Under the pieces are notes generated by a model. The model saw nothing but the letters and a program-made list of their open reading frames with translations. It had not been told where the DNA came from and searched no databases. From assembly GCA_014650015.1 (NCBI GenBank), contig BMUD01000003.1:310001-374000 (forward strand): a DNA stretch of 64,000 nt, in the 5' to 3' direction. The DNA is from Streptomyces griseoloalbus. Lineage in GTDB: Bacteria > Actinomycetota > Actinomycetes > Streptomycetales > Streptomycetaceae. This document shows positions 8,004-15,998 of the stretch, piece after piece (the stretch's first letter is position 1; every line of letters begins with the position of its first letter). Both the position numbers and the translations under genes were made by a program.

Positions 8004-8627
8004 TCAGGGACGCCACAGCGGATGCTCGCGCTCCGCCCACTCCCGGCGGACCGAACCCGTGCGCATGCCGCGCCGGGCCTCCGGGTCCGCCAGGGCCATG
8101 CCGATGTGCCCGGCGAGGACGATCCCGATGGTCAGCGCCAGCCAGTCGTGGACGAAGGTCGCGCTGGTCCGCCACACCAGCGGGGTGAGGTGGGTGAACC
8201 ACATCAGCAGTCCGGTGCCCAGCATCACCAGGGTGGCGCCCGCGATCCAGGCCGCGTAGAGCTTCTGTCCGGCGTTGAACTTGCCGGCCGGCCGGGACGA
8301 GGGCCGCTTGTCGCGGCGCAGGGCGGCCCGCAGCCAGCTGCGGTCGTGCGGGCCGAAACGGTTCAGACGGCCCAGGTCGGCGCGGAGGGCACGGGAGAGG
8401 AGACCGGCGAGGACGGGAACGGGCAGGGCGAGGCCGGACCACTCGTGGACGGTGACGACGAGGGCGCGCCGGCCCACGAGCTGGGCGAGCTGGGGGACGT
8501 AGAGGCAGGCCGCCGTGCACACGCAGACGCCCATCAGCGCGGCCGTGGTGCGGTGCACCCAGCGTTCGGCGCGGCCGAAGCGCCGTACGCCGGTGGCGGC
8601 GGGCGGGGCGTCAGCGCGTGGGCTCAT
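8004..8627 (-). CDS. cytochrome b561-like membrane subunit
   Basis: A 207-residue membrane protein with four to five hydrophobic helices and helix-embedded histidines ('ERWVHRTTAALMG', 'VVTVHEWSGLALP', 'FVHDWLALTIGIVLAGHIGMAL'). These are typical of the two-heme cytochrome b/b6 domain that anchors formate-dehydrogenase-type or sulfite-oxidase-type enzymes. Its ATG overlaps the end of the upstream molybdoenzyme gene by 17 bp, so the two are translationally coupled. It probably passes electrons between that periplasm-side enzyme and membrane quinones, the same division of labour as MsrP-MsrQ, although the sequence is not clearly MsrQ. Start chosen at MSPRADAP. Confidence 0.75.
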   Translation of the reverse strand: MSPRADAPPAATGVRRFGRAERWVHRTTAALMGVCVCTAACLYVPQLAQLVGRRALVVTVHEWSGLALPVPVLAGLLSRALRADLGRLNRFGPHDRSWLRAALRRDKRPSSRPAGKFNAGQKLYAAWIAGATLVMLGTGLLMWFTHLTPLVWRTSATFVHDWLALTIGIVLAGHIGMALADPEARRGMRTGSVRREWAEREHPLWRP

Positions 8628-9441
8628 CGTCGCGTCCGTTCGAGCGGCCGACCCAGGCGTCGACGTCGTAGCCGCGCTCCTCCCAGTAGCCGGGTTCGAC
8701 GTCCTCGGTGACGGTGATACCGGAGAGCCACTTGGCGGACTTGTAGAAGTACATGGGTGCCACATAGAGGCGGACCGGGCCGCCGTGCGCGTGGCCGAGG
8801 TCCTCGTCCTGCATGCGCAGGGCGACCAGGACGTCCGCGCGGCGGGCCTGGTCGAGGGTGAGGCTCTCGGAGTACGCGCCGTCGAAGCAGGTGAAGCGCA
8901 CCGCCCCGGCCGTGGGGCGCACTCCCGCGGCGTCCAGGAGCCGGGACAGGCGCACCCCCTCGAACGGCGTGTCCGGCACGCGCCAGCCGGTGACGCACTG
9001 GACGTCACGGACCATCCGGGTCTGCGGCAGGGCCCTCAGCTCGGCCAGGGTGTAAGCGGCGGGGCGGTCGACGAGGCCGTCGACGGTGAGGCGATAGGTG
9101 CCGGCGTTCTTGCGCGGGACGGACGAGGTGACCGAGTAGTAGCGGAAGCCGCCGCCGTTCGGCAGCAGTCCGGTCAGGCCGGTGGGGTCCCTGTCGGAGG
9201 CTCCGGCGAGGAAGGAGTCCAGGCCGCGCTGGACGGTGGGCGCGGTGAGCACGCCGAGGGCGCCCAGGCCGAGGGTGCCGAGGAAGACTCGGCGGCCGAT
9301 GGGCTTGCCCCGCTCGTCCCGTGCGTCCCGCTGGTCCCGCTCACCCCGCCGGTCCTGCTGGTCCCGCTCGTGTTGTCGCTGGTCCCGCTCGTCCCTCGTG
9401 CCCTGCTCGTCCGGGGGGTCCGGCGGTTGTTCGGAGTTCAC
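8611..9441 (-). CDS. sulfite-oxidase-type molybdopterin-dependent oxidoreductase
   Basis: A 276-residue secreted oxidoreductase. After an unusually long, charged N-terminus (about residues 10-46, repeated Arg/Asp/Gln) comes a twin-arginine signal (GRRVFLGTLGLGALG, about 49-63). The SUOX molybdopterin domain follows, with the Mo-ligand Cys149 in DVQCVTGW and the downstream 'HAHGGPVRLYVAPMYFYKSAKWLSGI' motif. Members include YedY/MsrP and sulfite dehydrogenases. With its membrane cytochrome partner it is likely exported folded and acts outside the membrane; the substrate cannot be read. The GTG at 9441 is the only plausible start in frame, but its ribosome site (GGAGAGG) abuts it, so the true start is uncertain. 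Confidence 0.8.
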   Translation of the reverse strand: MNSEQPPDPPDEQGTRDERDQRQHERDQQDRRGERDQRDARDERGKPIGRRVFLGTLGLGALGVLTAPTVQRGLDSFLAGASDRDPTGLTGLLPNGGGFRYYSVTSSVPRKNAGTYRLTVDGLVDRPAAYTLAELRALPQTRMVRDVQCVTGWRVPDTPFEGVRLSRLLDAAGVRPTAGAVRFTCFDGAYSESLTLDQARRADVLVALRMQDEDLGHAHGGPVRLYVAPMYFYKSAKWLSGITVTEDVEPGYWEERGYDVDAWVGRSNGRDDEPTR

Positions 9442-9517
9442 CTCTCCATTCGAGCACCCGCGCCCCCGCCGGGCCAGGGATCGCGGGTGCCCGTCAGAGT
9501 TCCGTAACCGCCGCGCT

Positions 9518-11059
9518 CTACGAGGCGCGCTCGGCCTCCTTCTCCAGCTGGAACGCCTCGTTGCCGAGCCCGATGCGGGCGTGCGCCTCGGGGGCGCGGG
9601 CGCGCAGGACCTCGCCCTGGACCAGGCCGACGACGAGGGCGAGACCGATGACGCCGGGCAGGACCCAGCTCAGGGAGGAGCCGGGGCCCGCGCCGACCAG
9701 CACGTCGAAGTCCTTGACCGTGTAGCCGGCGATCACCACCAGGGCGATGCCCGCCAGCGCCGAGGTGACCAGCCGCCCGGCCTGCGCGCCCGCTGCGCCG
9801 CGCCGGATGAAGAAGACGACGACGGACAGGGAGGCGATGGCCATGAGCACGATCACCCCGAGCGCGCCGATGTTGCCGCCCCAGGTGAACAGGTGCAGGA
9901 CGGGCGCGGTCGGGTCGCCGGTCGGCTTGTCGTCGGTGAGCGCGAAGGCGAGGACGAGCACGGCGGCGATGACGGTCTGGAGCAGCGAGCCGGTGCCGGG
10001 GGCCCCGCTGGTACCGGTGGTGCGGCCGAAGGCGGCGGGCAGCAGGCCCTCGCGGCCCATGGCGAAGGCGTAGCGGGCGACGACGTTGTGGAAGCTGAGC
10101 ATCGCCGCGAACATGCCGGTCACGAACAGGACGTGCAGGACGTCGGTGAAGGTGCCGCCGAGCCGGTCCTCGGTGAGGAAGAACAGCAGTCCCGCGCTCT
10201 GCTCCCGCGAGGTGCCGACGATCCCGGAGGGGCCGGTGGCGACGGTGAGCGCCCAGCTGCTGATGGCGAAGAAGACGGCGACGCCGGTGACCGCGAGGAA
10301 CATCACGCGCGGGACGAGGACGTGCGGCCTGCTGGTCTCCTCCGCGTACACGGGCGCCTGCTCGAAGCCGAGGAAGGCGGCGATGCAGAAGCACAGGGCG
10401 GTGCCGACGCCGGCGCCGGAGAGCGTGTCCGGATTGAAGGCGTGCAGTGACAGGCCCTCCTGGCCTGGATCGGCGATGGCGGCGATGTCGAAGACGACGA
10501 CGAGCAGCACCTCGATGACCAGCAGGACGCCGAGGACGCGCGCGTTGACGTCGATCTTGAGCCAGCCCAGCGCGCCGACGGCGAGCACGGCCGCGAGCGC
10601 CGGGATCCACCAGGCGACCTCCAGGTCGGCGTAGGTGGCGAAGAGCCCGGAGACCTCGAAGCCGAAGATGCCGTAGATGCCGACCTGGAGCGCGTTGTAG
10701 GCGACGAGCGCGACCAGGGCGGCGCCCGCGCCCGCGGTGCCGCCGAGCCCGCGGGAGATGTAGGCGTAGAAGGCGCCGGCGTTGTGGACGTGCCGGCTCA
10801 TCTCGGCGTAGCCGAGGCTGAACAGGACGAGTACGACGCCGAGGAGGACGAAGAGCAGCGGCTGACCGACGATGCCCATCACCGCGAATGTTGTGGGCAT
10901 GACACCGGCGACCACCATGAGGGGAGCGGTCGCGGCGAGGACGGAGAGCAGCAGGCCCCCCGTGCCGAGGCGGTCGGCGCGCAGGGCGCGCTCCTGCCCC
11001 TTGAAGGTGCTGATGCCGTCGGCCGTGACTCTGCTGGTGCTCGAACTGTCCGTCGTCAT
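9518..11059 (-). CDS. APC-family amino acid/polyamine permease
   Basis: A 513-residue membrane protein with about 12-13 transmembrane helices of the amino acid-polyamine-organocation superfamily. The N-terminal motif (LSVLAATAPLMVVAGVMPTTF), 'YAEMSRHVHNAGAFYAYISRGLG' and 'FCIAAFLGFEQAPVYAEETSRPHVLVPR' are classic APC features; the last carries the conserved Glu of helix 6. Length is normal. It should import an amino acid or amine by proton symport. No catabolic gene lies beside it, so the substrate is open. It may be transcribed after the hypothetical gene upstream, with a 57-bp gap. Confidence 0.85.
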   Translation of the reverse strand: MTTDSSSTSRVTADGISTFKGQERALRADRLGTGGLLLSVLAATAPLMVVAGVMPTTFAVMGIVGQPLLFVLLGVVLVLFSLGYAEMSRHVHNAGAFYAYISRGLGGTAGAGAALVALVAYNALQVGIYGIFGFEVSGLFATYADLEVAWWIPALAAVLAVGALGWLKIDVNARVLGVLLVIEVLLVVVFDIAAIADPGQEGLSLHAFNPDTLSGAGVGTALCFCIAAFLGFEQAPVYAEETSRPHVLVPRVMFLAVTGVAVFFAISSWALTVATGPSGIVGTSREQSAGLLFFLTEDRLGGTFTDVLHVLFVTGMFAAMLSFHNVVARYAFAMGREGLLPAAFGRTTGTSGAPGTGSLLQTVIAAVLVLAFALTDDKPTGDPTAPVLHLFTWGGNIGALGVIVLMAIASLSVVVFFIRRGAAGAQAGRLVTSALAGIALVVIAGYTVKDFDVLVGAGPGSSLSWVLPGVIGLALVVGLVQGEVLRARAPEAHARIGLGNEAFQLEKEAERAS

Positions 11060-11116
11060 CTCGAGACCGTCCTTGGGTCGGTTGTGGTTGCGGGGGGTGC
11101 AGGGGGGTGGGGCTGG

Positions 11117-12067
11117 TCAGGCCGTGCCCAGGGCGGCGGCGCGGGCGGTACGGAAGGCGGTACGGGCGTCACGGTCCGGGTAGGACCAGGGGGCGTCGGT
11201 GACGTGGTCGCCGATGCGGTGGAAGAGGGCGGCTGCCTCGGCTCCCCGGCCCTCGCAGACCTTGGCGTGGGCGAGGAAGTTCAGGTCGACCAGGCGGCGC
11301 GGATGGCCTTCGTGCTCCCACTCCAGCCACCAGTCGAAGGCAACCTTCATCACCTGCCGGGCGCGGCGGCCGACCCAGTGGCCGGAGGCGACCGGGTCGG
11401 GGGGTTCGTGCCCGGCGACGGCCAGGGTGCGGTAGCGCTCGGCGTGCGCGACGACCGGCAGGATCGCCAGCGGTGAGTCGGCGGGTGCCTGCTCGGCGGC
11501 CCAGTTGGCGAAGTCGTACACCTCGTGCAGCGGGTCGGGGCCCGCCCGCACGCGACGCTCCGCGAGCCAGGCGACCACGAGGTGGTGGGCGTGGTGGTGG
11601 TCCGCGTACCGGGTGCGGACCTGCTCGAAGAGCCGCACCACGTCCCCCTCGGCCCCCTGGGCGCACTCCAGCAGGAGCAGTCCGAGCCAGGGGGTGGGGT
11701 CGGCGGGCACGCGCTCCGCCGCCTCGCGGCAGGCCTCGCGGGCGCGGGCGGGCTTGTCCTTGCCGCGCAGCGCGCGCCGCACCTGGGCGAGGGCGAGCAG
11801 CGCGGACGCGTCGCCGGACTCGGGCTCGGCGAGCAGCCACTCGCGGGCCCAGGCCGCGCAGTACGACTCCCGGGCGAGCACCGTCAGCCGGTGGCCCCGG
11901 CGGTCCCAGTCGTCCCCCGTCCGGACCAGCAGCGCGCGGGTGTCCTGCCATCGGCCCTGTGCCAGTGCGGTCCGCGCGGCGACGAGTTCGGCGTCGTCGA
12001 GGGCCTCGTCGAAGGCCTGTGCCGCTCGTCTGCGGGCACGGCCGAGGGAGGGCGGGGGTGGGGGCAC
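11117..12067 (-). CDS. conserved hypothetical protein, TPR-like helical
   Basis: A 316-residue, Ala- and Arg-rich soluble protein. Repeated helical pairs with TPR-like spacing run from residue 30 to about 170 ('ARTALAQGRWQDTRALL', 'ASALLALAQVRRALRGKDKPARAREACREAAERVPADPTPWLGLLLLECAQG'). A conserved C-terminal region follows ('AFDWWLEWEHEGHPRRLVDLNFLAHAKVCEGRG'). No signal or membrane segment is seen. It resembles proteins annotated as hypothetical across streptomycetes, and a scaffold role is only a guess from the repeat fold. The GTG at 12067 is chosen because the N-terminus MPPPPPSLG follows directly; other starts fall in different frames. Confidence 0.7.
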   Translation of the reverse strand: MPPPPPSLGRARRRAAQAFDEALDDAELVAARTALAQGRWQDTRALLVRTGDDWDRRGHRLTVLARESYCAAWAREWLLAEPESGDASALLALAQVRRALRGKDKPARAREACREAAERVPADPTPWLGLLLLECAQGAEGDVVRLFEQVRTRYADHHHAHHLVVAWLAERRVRAGPDPLHEVYDFANWAAEQAPADSPLAILPVVAHAERYRTLAVAGHEPPDPVASGHWVGRRARQVMKVAFDWWLEWEHEGHPRRLVDLNFLAHAKVCEGRGAEAAALFHRIGDHVTDAPWSYPDRDARTAFRTARAAALGTA

Positions 12068-12217
12068 CGCGGGACTTCCTCACGCGCTCTTCTTGTGGCT
12101 CCGCTCACGGCGGGCGGTCGGTACGGCAGTGGTCGGCTGCCGACGGCCATGAGCCGATCACTCACAGCAAACCGCCAGCCAACGAAGCGCGTCAAGGGCG
12201 CCCGGTGCCTTACACGC

Positions 12218-12243
12218 GTCAACTGCAGTGACAGGCAGTTGAC
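12218..12243. promoter_or_regulatory. 9-bp inverted repeat in a 320-bp gene-free gap
   Basis: GTCAACTGC (12218-12226) and GCAGTTGAC (12235-12243) form a perfect inverted repeat with an 8-nt spacer. It lies in the divergent gap 12068-12389 between the TPR-like gene and the DMT-type transporter. It has operator-like spacing and could regulate either gene. I see nothing else in the gap apart from ordinary promoter-length sequence. Confidence 0.4.
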
Positions 12244-12389
12244 TTGTGGCCCGGGGCCGAGACGCCACCCGGGCGACGTGACGGAACAGACGTTTTCCCG
12301 CGCCCGCGGACGGAGGCGCGGCGGGCGGGCGGCGGCTAGAGTCGACCCCTACGCGTCCGTCACTCCGCATGATCATCGAGGTACGCAGC

Positions 12390-13283
12390 GTGTCGGTTCC
12401 GGTACTGGTACTCGCCGTGAGTGCCGCGTGCTGCCTGGGCTTCGGTTTCGTGCTCCAGCAGAACGCGGCGCAGCGGGCTCCGATCGGCGACTTCCTCTCC
12501 CCTCGGCTCCTTCTCGACCTGATGAAGGTGCCCCGCTGGCTGGGCGGCATGGCCCTCATGGTGGCCGGCATGGCGCTCGGCGCCACCGCGCTCGGCCACG
12601 GTGAGCTGTCCCTGGTGGAGCCGCTGCTGGCGACGAACCTGCTGTTCGCGCTGGCGCTCTCCCGCCATCAGACCCGGCAGCCGCTGGGCCGCCAGGGCTG
12701 GGCGGGGCTCGCGCTGCTCGCGGGTGGAGTGACCGCGTTCGTCGTCGCGGGCGAGCCGAGTGGCGGCCACGCGTTCACCGATCCGCTGCGGCACTGGCTG
12801 ATCATCGGCGGCATGGTGGGGCTGGCCCTGCTGCTCACGGGGTGCGCCAAGCGGGCACGGCTGACCGTGGGCCCGATTCTGCTGGCGCTGGCCGCGGGGC
12901 TGCTGTACGGCGTGCAGGACGCGCTGACCCGGGTGAGCGGGCAGCGCTTGGCCGAGGGCGGCTTCGCGGAATTGCTGACCGGATGGCAGCCGTACGCGGT
13001 GCTGGCGCTCGGGGTGACCGGGCTGGTGCTGGTGCAGAGCGCCTTCGAGACCGCTCCCCTGCGGATGTCCCTGCCCGCCCTGACCGCGGCCCAGCCGCTG
13101 GCCGGCATCGCCTGCGGCGTCGGCTTCCTCGGCGACCGGCTGCGCACCGACGCGGGCGCGCTGACCTGGGAGGCGGGCGGGCTCGCGGCGGTGGTCGGGG
13201 GCATCGTGCTGCTGGGCATGCATCCCGCGATGCCGAAGGGAACAGTGGGGCGGGCGCGGCCTGCGGACGTACGGGTGGGGTGA
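12390..13283 (+). CDS. DMT-superfamily (EamA/NIPA-like) membrane transporter
   Basis: A 297-residue protein with nine to ten hydrophobic segments. Its internal two-fold character is typical of the drug/metabolite transporter superfamily: 'AACCLGFGFVLQQNAAQ' at the start, 'LSLVEPLLATNLLFAL' in repeat 1, and 'APLRMSLPALTAAQPLAGIACGVGFLGDRLRTD' in repeat 2. The P-x-x-x-A-Q-P-L region is reminiscent of the NIPA/EamA fold. The substrate is unknown. GTG 12390 is preferred over ATG 12369 because a GAGG site lies 8 bp upstream and the shorter N-terminus starts at the first helix. Confidence 0.75.
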   Translation: MSVPVLVLAVSAACCLGFGFVLQQNAAQRAPIGDFLSPRLLLDLMKVPRWLGGMALMVAGMALGATALGHGELSLVEPLLATNLLFALALSRHQTRQPLGRQGWAGLALLAGGVTAFVVAGEPSGGHAFTDPLRHWLIIGGMVGLALLLTGCAKRARLTVGPILLALAAGLLYGVQDALTRVSGQRLAEGGFAELLTGWQPYAVLALGVTGLVLVQSAFETAPLRMSLPALTAAQPLAGIACGVGFLGDRLRTDAGALTWEAGGLAAVVGGIVLLGMHPAMPKGTVGRARPADVRVG

Positions 13284-13292
13284 GCCGTCGTT

Positions 13293-13441
13293 CTCGCGCC
13301 GGGCGTGGACGGGGGCCCTCGACACGCTGGAGCAGCTCGCCGAGGCGCGGGATCTCGCGCCGGGCGTGGACGGGGGCCCTCGACACGCTGGAGCAGCTCG
13401 CCGAGGCGCGGGATCTCGCGCCGGGCGTGGACGGGGGCCCT
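13293..13441. repeat. 61-bp tandem repeat, 2.4 copies
   Basis: Copies at 13293-13353 and 13354-13414 appear identical, and a third partial copy (13415-13441) ends 14 bp before the NUDIX start codon. The unit is GC-rich, contains a GGCGCG...CGCGCC hairpin, and is not a multiple of three, so it is unlikely to be coding. It fills the space between the DMT-type transporter and the NUDIX gene. Confidence 0.9.
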
Positions 13442-13455
13442 GCTTGGATGGCCGT

Positions 13456-14001
13456 ATGAGTGCTGACGAGATCATCGACATCGTCGACGAGAACGACCGG
13501 GTGATCGGGCGGTCTCCTCGCGGTGAGGCCTACGCGCGGGGGCTGCGCCACCGCTGTGCGTTCATCCTGGTCCGGGACGCCGGGGGCCGGATCTTCGTCC
13601 ACCGGCGCACCTCGTCCAAGCTGGTCTTCCCCTCTCTGTACGACATGTTCGTCGGCGGAGTCGTCGGCGCGGGCGAGGGCTACGACGAGGCGGCGCTGCG
13701 GGAGGCCGAGGAGGAACTGGGCGTGAGCGGTCTGCCGCGTCCCGTGCACCTCTTCACGTTCCGGTACGACGACGGGGCCGGTCACAGCTGGTGGTCGGCG
13801 GTGTACGAGGTCCGCTGCGATCTGCCGGTGCGGCCGCAGGCCGAGGAGGTGGCCTGGCACGACTTCCTGTCGGAGGCCGAGCTGGAGCGGCGTCTGGGCG
13901 AGTGGGAGTGGACGCCCGACGGGCTGGCGGCGTACGAACGGCTCAAGGCGCACCGGTCGGGGCCCGCCCCGTCGTCCGGGAAGCCGGGGTGCACGGCGTG
14001 A
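13456..14001 (+). CDS. NUDIX hydrolase
   Basis: A 181-residue enzyme with a complete Nudix box (GX5EX7REUXEEXGU) in 'GVVGAGEGYDEAALREAEEELGV' near residues 72-94. The surrounding fold resembles isopentenyl-diphosphate isomerase-like or YfcD-type Nudix proteins ('DIVDENDRVIGRSPRGEAYARGLRHRCAFILV', 'HRRTSSKLVFPSLYDMFVGGVV'). These hydrolyse nucleoside or other diphosphate-linked metabolites; the actual substrate is unknown. ATG 13456 was chosen because the frame upstream consists only of translated tandem repeat. Its stop overlaps the next start (GTGA), indicating an operon with the two DUF202 genes. Confidence 0.88.
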   Translation: MSADEIIDIVDENDRVIGRSPRGEAYARGLRHRCAFILVRDAGGRIFVHRRTSSKLVFPSLYDMFVGGVVGAGEGYDEAALREAEEELGVSGLPRPVHLFTFRYDDGAGHSWWSAVYEVRCDLPVRPQAEEVAWHDFLSEAELERRLGEWEWTPDGLAAYERLKAHRSGPAPSSGKPGCTA

Positions 14002-14390
14002 CCGACTTCGTGCGGAACATCCGGCTGTGGTTCGCGCCCGAGGAGGTGCGGCAGGAGGGCGGGACACCCGACTACCGGTTCTCGCTCGCGAACGAACGGA
14101 CGTTCCTCGCCTGGCTGCGTACCGCGCTCGCCCTGATCGGCGGCGGCTTCGCCGTGGACCAGTTCCTGCCGGACCTGCGCTGGGGCTGGCGGGTCGGGCT
14201 CGCGCTGGCGCTGCTCGCCGCGGGCGTCCTGTGCGCGCTGCGCGCGGTCAACCACTGGGTGCGCTGCGAGCGGGCCATGCGGCGTGGCGAGGATCTGCCG
14301 GTGTCCCGGTTCCCGGCGCTGCTGAGCATGGTCGTCGCGGTCGTGGCCGTGGTGATGGTCGTCGTCGTGCTCGTCGGATGGGAAGGGTGA
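13998..14390 (+). CDS. DUF202 / YidH family membrane protein
   Basis: A 130-residue membrane protein with the DUF202 hallmark 'RFSLANERTFLAWLRTALALIGGGFAVDQF' (about 27-56) followed by two more hydrophobic helices. The GTG start at 13998 overlaps the NUDIX stop by 4 bp. The last helix is almost all Val and Ala. The YidH family has three transmembrane helices and no proven biochemical role. It sits in tandem with a second DUF202 protein, as YidG/YidH do in E. coli, and the two may form one complex (inference). Confidence 0.85.
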   Translation: MTDFVRNIRLWFAPEEVRQEGGTPDYRFSLANERTFLAWLRTALALIGGGFAVDQFLPDLRWGWRVGLALALLAAGVLCALRAVNHWVRCERAMRRGEDLPVSRFPALLSMVVAVVAVVMVVVVLVGWEG

Positions 14391-14734
14391 ACGGACCCGT
14401 GAACGGGCCGCCGGGTCAGGTGCCGGACCGGGATCCCGGGCTGCAGCCGGAGCGGACACGGCTGGCGTGGCGGCGTACGACGTTGTCGGGCACGGTGGTG
14501 GCCCTGCTCGCCGGGAAGACGGCTCTGGCCGGCGGGGGGACGGTGGCGGGGATCGTCGCGGGTGCCGTGTGCTGCGTCTGCTGGCTGGGGATTCTGCGGA
14601 TCGCCCATCGGCGGATCCGTGTTCTGGCGGCTTCGCGTGTGCCGGGGGCACTGGTGCCTCGGCGTGCGGGTGCGGCGGTGCTGTGCACGGTGGTGATGGC
14701 GGTGTGCGGGGCGGCCCTTGTCCTCCAGGGGTGA
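14387..14734 (+). CDS. second DUF202 family membrane protein
   Basis: A 115-residue protein with the same motif (PERTRLAWRRTTLSGTVVALLAGK) and three hydrophobic segments. It is the natural partner of the upstream DUF202 protein. GTG 14387 overlaps the preceding stop (GTGA). ATG 14378 and GTG 14399 are in-frame alternatives, so the N-terminus may differ by up to four residues. The sequence after the stop (about 14745-14830) holds the GGGGCTCCGCCCC-type hairpin common between Streptomyces genes and probably ends the NUDIX-DUF202-DUF202 operon. Confidence 0.8.
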   Translation: MNGPVNGPPGQVPDRDPGLQPERTRLAWRRTTLSGTVVALLAGKTALAGGGTVAGIVAGAVCCVCWLGILRIAHRRIRVLAASRVPGALVPRRAGAAVLCTVVMAVCGAALVLQG

Positions 14735-14860
14735 CCCCGCGGGGCGACGGGGAGTGGGTCTCGCCCCCGCCGCCCCTTCCCGTCCCTGGGGCTCCGCCCC
14801 CGGAACCCCGTTCGGCGCCAAGAGCCTGCCTCGCCCTCGACCACCGGACGGGCTGAGATG

Positions 14861-15799
14861 TCAGTGGTCGTCCTCGGTCACCGTCACGACGATCTTGCCG
14901 CGGGTGCGGCCCTCCTGGCTCAGGCGGTGGGCGTCCGCTGCCTGTGCCAGGGGGAAGGTCCGCGAGACGTGCACGCTCACCACGCCCTGTTCCGCCAGTT
15001 CGGACAGGCGCCGCAGGTCCTGCGGGTCGGGGCGGACGAACCAGTACCGGCCGCCGTAGCCCACCACCTCGGGGTCGGTGATCGACGCCAGGCGGCCCTC
15101 GGGAGCGAGGAGGTTCGCGGAGACCTTGAGCGCGTCGCCGCCGACCACGTCGAACACCGCGTCCACGCCCTCGGGGGCCAGCCCCCGCACCCGCTCGGCC
15201 AGGCCCTCGCCGTGACTCACGGGCTCCCCGCCCAGTTGGCGGACGAAGTCGTGGTTGTGCGCGCTCGCCGTGCCGATGACCCGGGCGCCGAGGTGGGCGG
15301 CGATCTGGACGGCGATGGAACCGACCCCGCCGGCGGCGGCGTGCACCAGGATGGTCTCGCCCCGCTTGACCTCGAGGACGCGGTGCAGCACCTGGTACGC
15401 GGTGAGCCCGGTGAGGGGAAGACCGGCCGCCTCCTCGAAGGACAGGTTGCGCGGCTTGCGCGCGAGGGCGCGCACCGGCGCCGCCACGTACTCGGCGAAG
15501 GTGCCCCGGCAGAGGACGTCCTCCCGCGCATAGCCGATGACCTCGTCGCCGGCGGCGAACTCCGGGACGGCGGGTCCGGGCCGGACGACCACACCGGAGA
15601 GGTCCCAGCCGGGAACGACCGGGAAGACGGCCTGGAGCGTCTGGTCCAGATAGCCCTCGCGGCACTTCCAGTCGACCGGGTTGACGGCCGCCGCCCGCAC
15701 TTTCACCAGCACCGAGTCGGGGCCGACTCTGGGGTCCTCGACCTCCCCGAGTCCGAGCACCTCGGGGCCGCCGTACCGTGAGTAGCTGATCGCCTTCAT
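14861..15799 (-). CDS. NADP-dependent zinc-free alcohol dehydrogenase / quinone oxidoreductase
   Basis: A 312-residue member of the medium-chain dehydrogenase superfamily, quinone oxidoreductase (QOR/zeta-crystallin) branch. It has an N-terminal GroES-like domain ('VNPVDWKCREGYLDQ', 'VPGWDLSGVV') and a Rossmann domain with 'ILVHAAAGGVGSIAVQIAAHLGARVIGTAS' around residues 145-175. The zinc-binding residues of alcohol dehydrogenases are absent. It likely reduces quinones or enones with NADPH. ATG 15799 begins the conserved MKAISYSRYGGPEVL; the longer frame runs into the divergent promoter. Confidence 0.85.
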   Translation of the reverse strand: MKAISYSRYGGPEVLGLGEVEDPRVGPDSVLVKVRAAAVNPVDWKCREGYLDQTLQAVFPVVPGWDLSGVVVRPGPAVPEFAAGDEVIGYAREDVLCRGTFAEYVAAPVRALARKPRNLSFEEAAGLPLTGLTAYQVLHRVLEVKRGETILVHAAAGGVGSIAVQIAAHLGARVIGTASAHNHDFVRQLGGEPVSHGEGLAERVRGLAPEGVDAVFDVVGGDALKVSANLLAPEGRLASITDPEVVGYGGRYWFVRPDPQDLRRLSELAEQGVVSVHVSRTFPLAQAADAHRLSQEGRTRGKIVVTVTEDDH

Positions 15800-15939
15800 G
15801 GGTCCGACCCTCTGGGGTACGGCCCTCCCGTGCAAGCCGAATGGCCCGATATACGCCGTTCGCGTGGCGGTCGGGGCCGCCGGCGGCCACGGCGAGCACC
15901 TATCGTGGCCCCGATCACGTTTCGCCGCCACCCTGGACG

Positions 15940-15959
15940 GCATACCGACCGGTCGGCAT
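15940..15959 (+). promoter_or_regulatory. TetR-type operator upstream of the phosphotransferase-acyl-CoA dehydrogenase operon
   Basis: GCATACCGACCGGTCGGCAT is a near-perfect palindrome 40 bp before the start codon. Its 14-bp core GCATACCGACCGGT recurs at 21605-21618 (reverse strand) and 40522-40535. The copy at 21605 lies upstream of the SDR-ligase-TetR operon. This strongly suggests the TetR encoded at 18504-19106 binds here. Confidence 0.7.
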
Positions 15960-15998
15960 CATGAGCGGGTACTTGTTCGCCTGCCCGTAGGAGCGATG

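Noticed and set aside
14745-14850. GGGGCTCCGCCCC-type hairpin as a novel element
   Set aside because: This type of sequence is common between Streptomyces genes and most likely a terminator-like repeat; nothing special about this copy.
15798-15998. Extended N-terminus for the phosphotransferase gene
   Set aside because: It would translate through the palindromic operator and promoter and resembles no protein. The ATG at 15999 has a good ribosome site.
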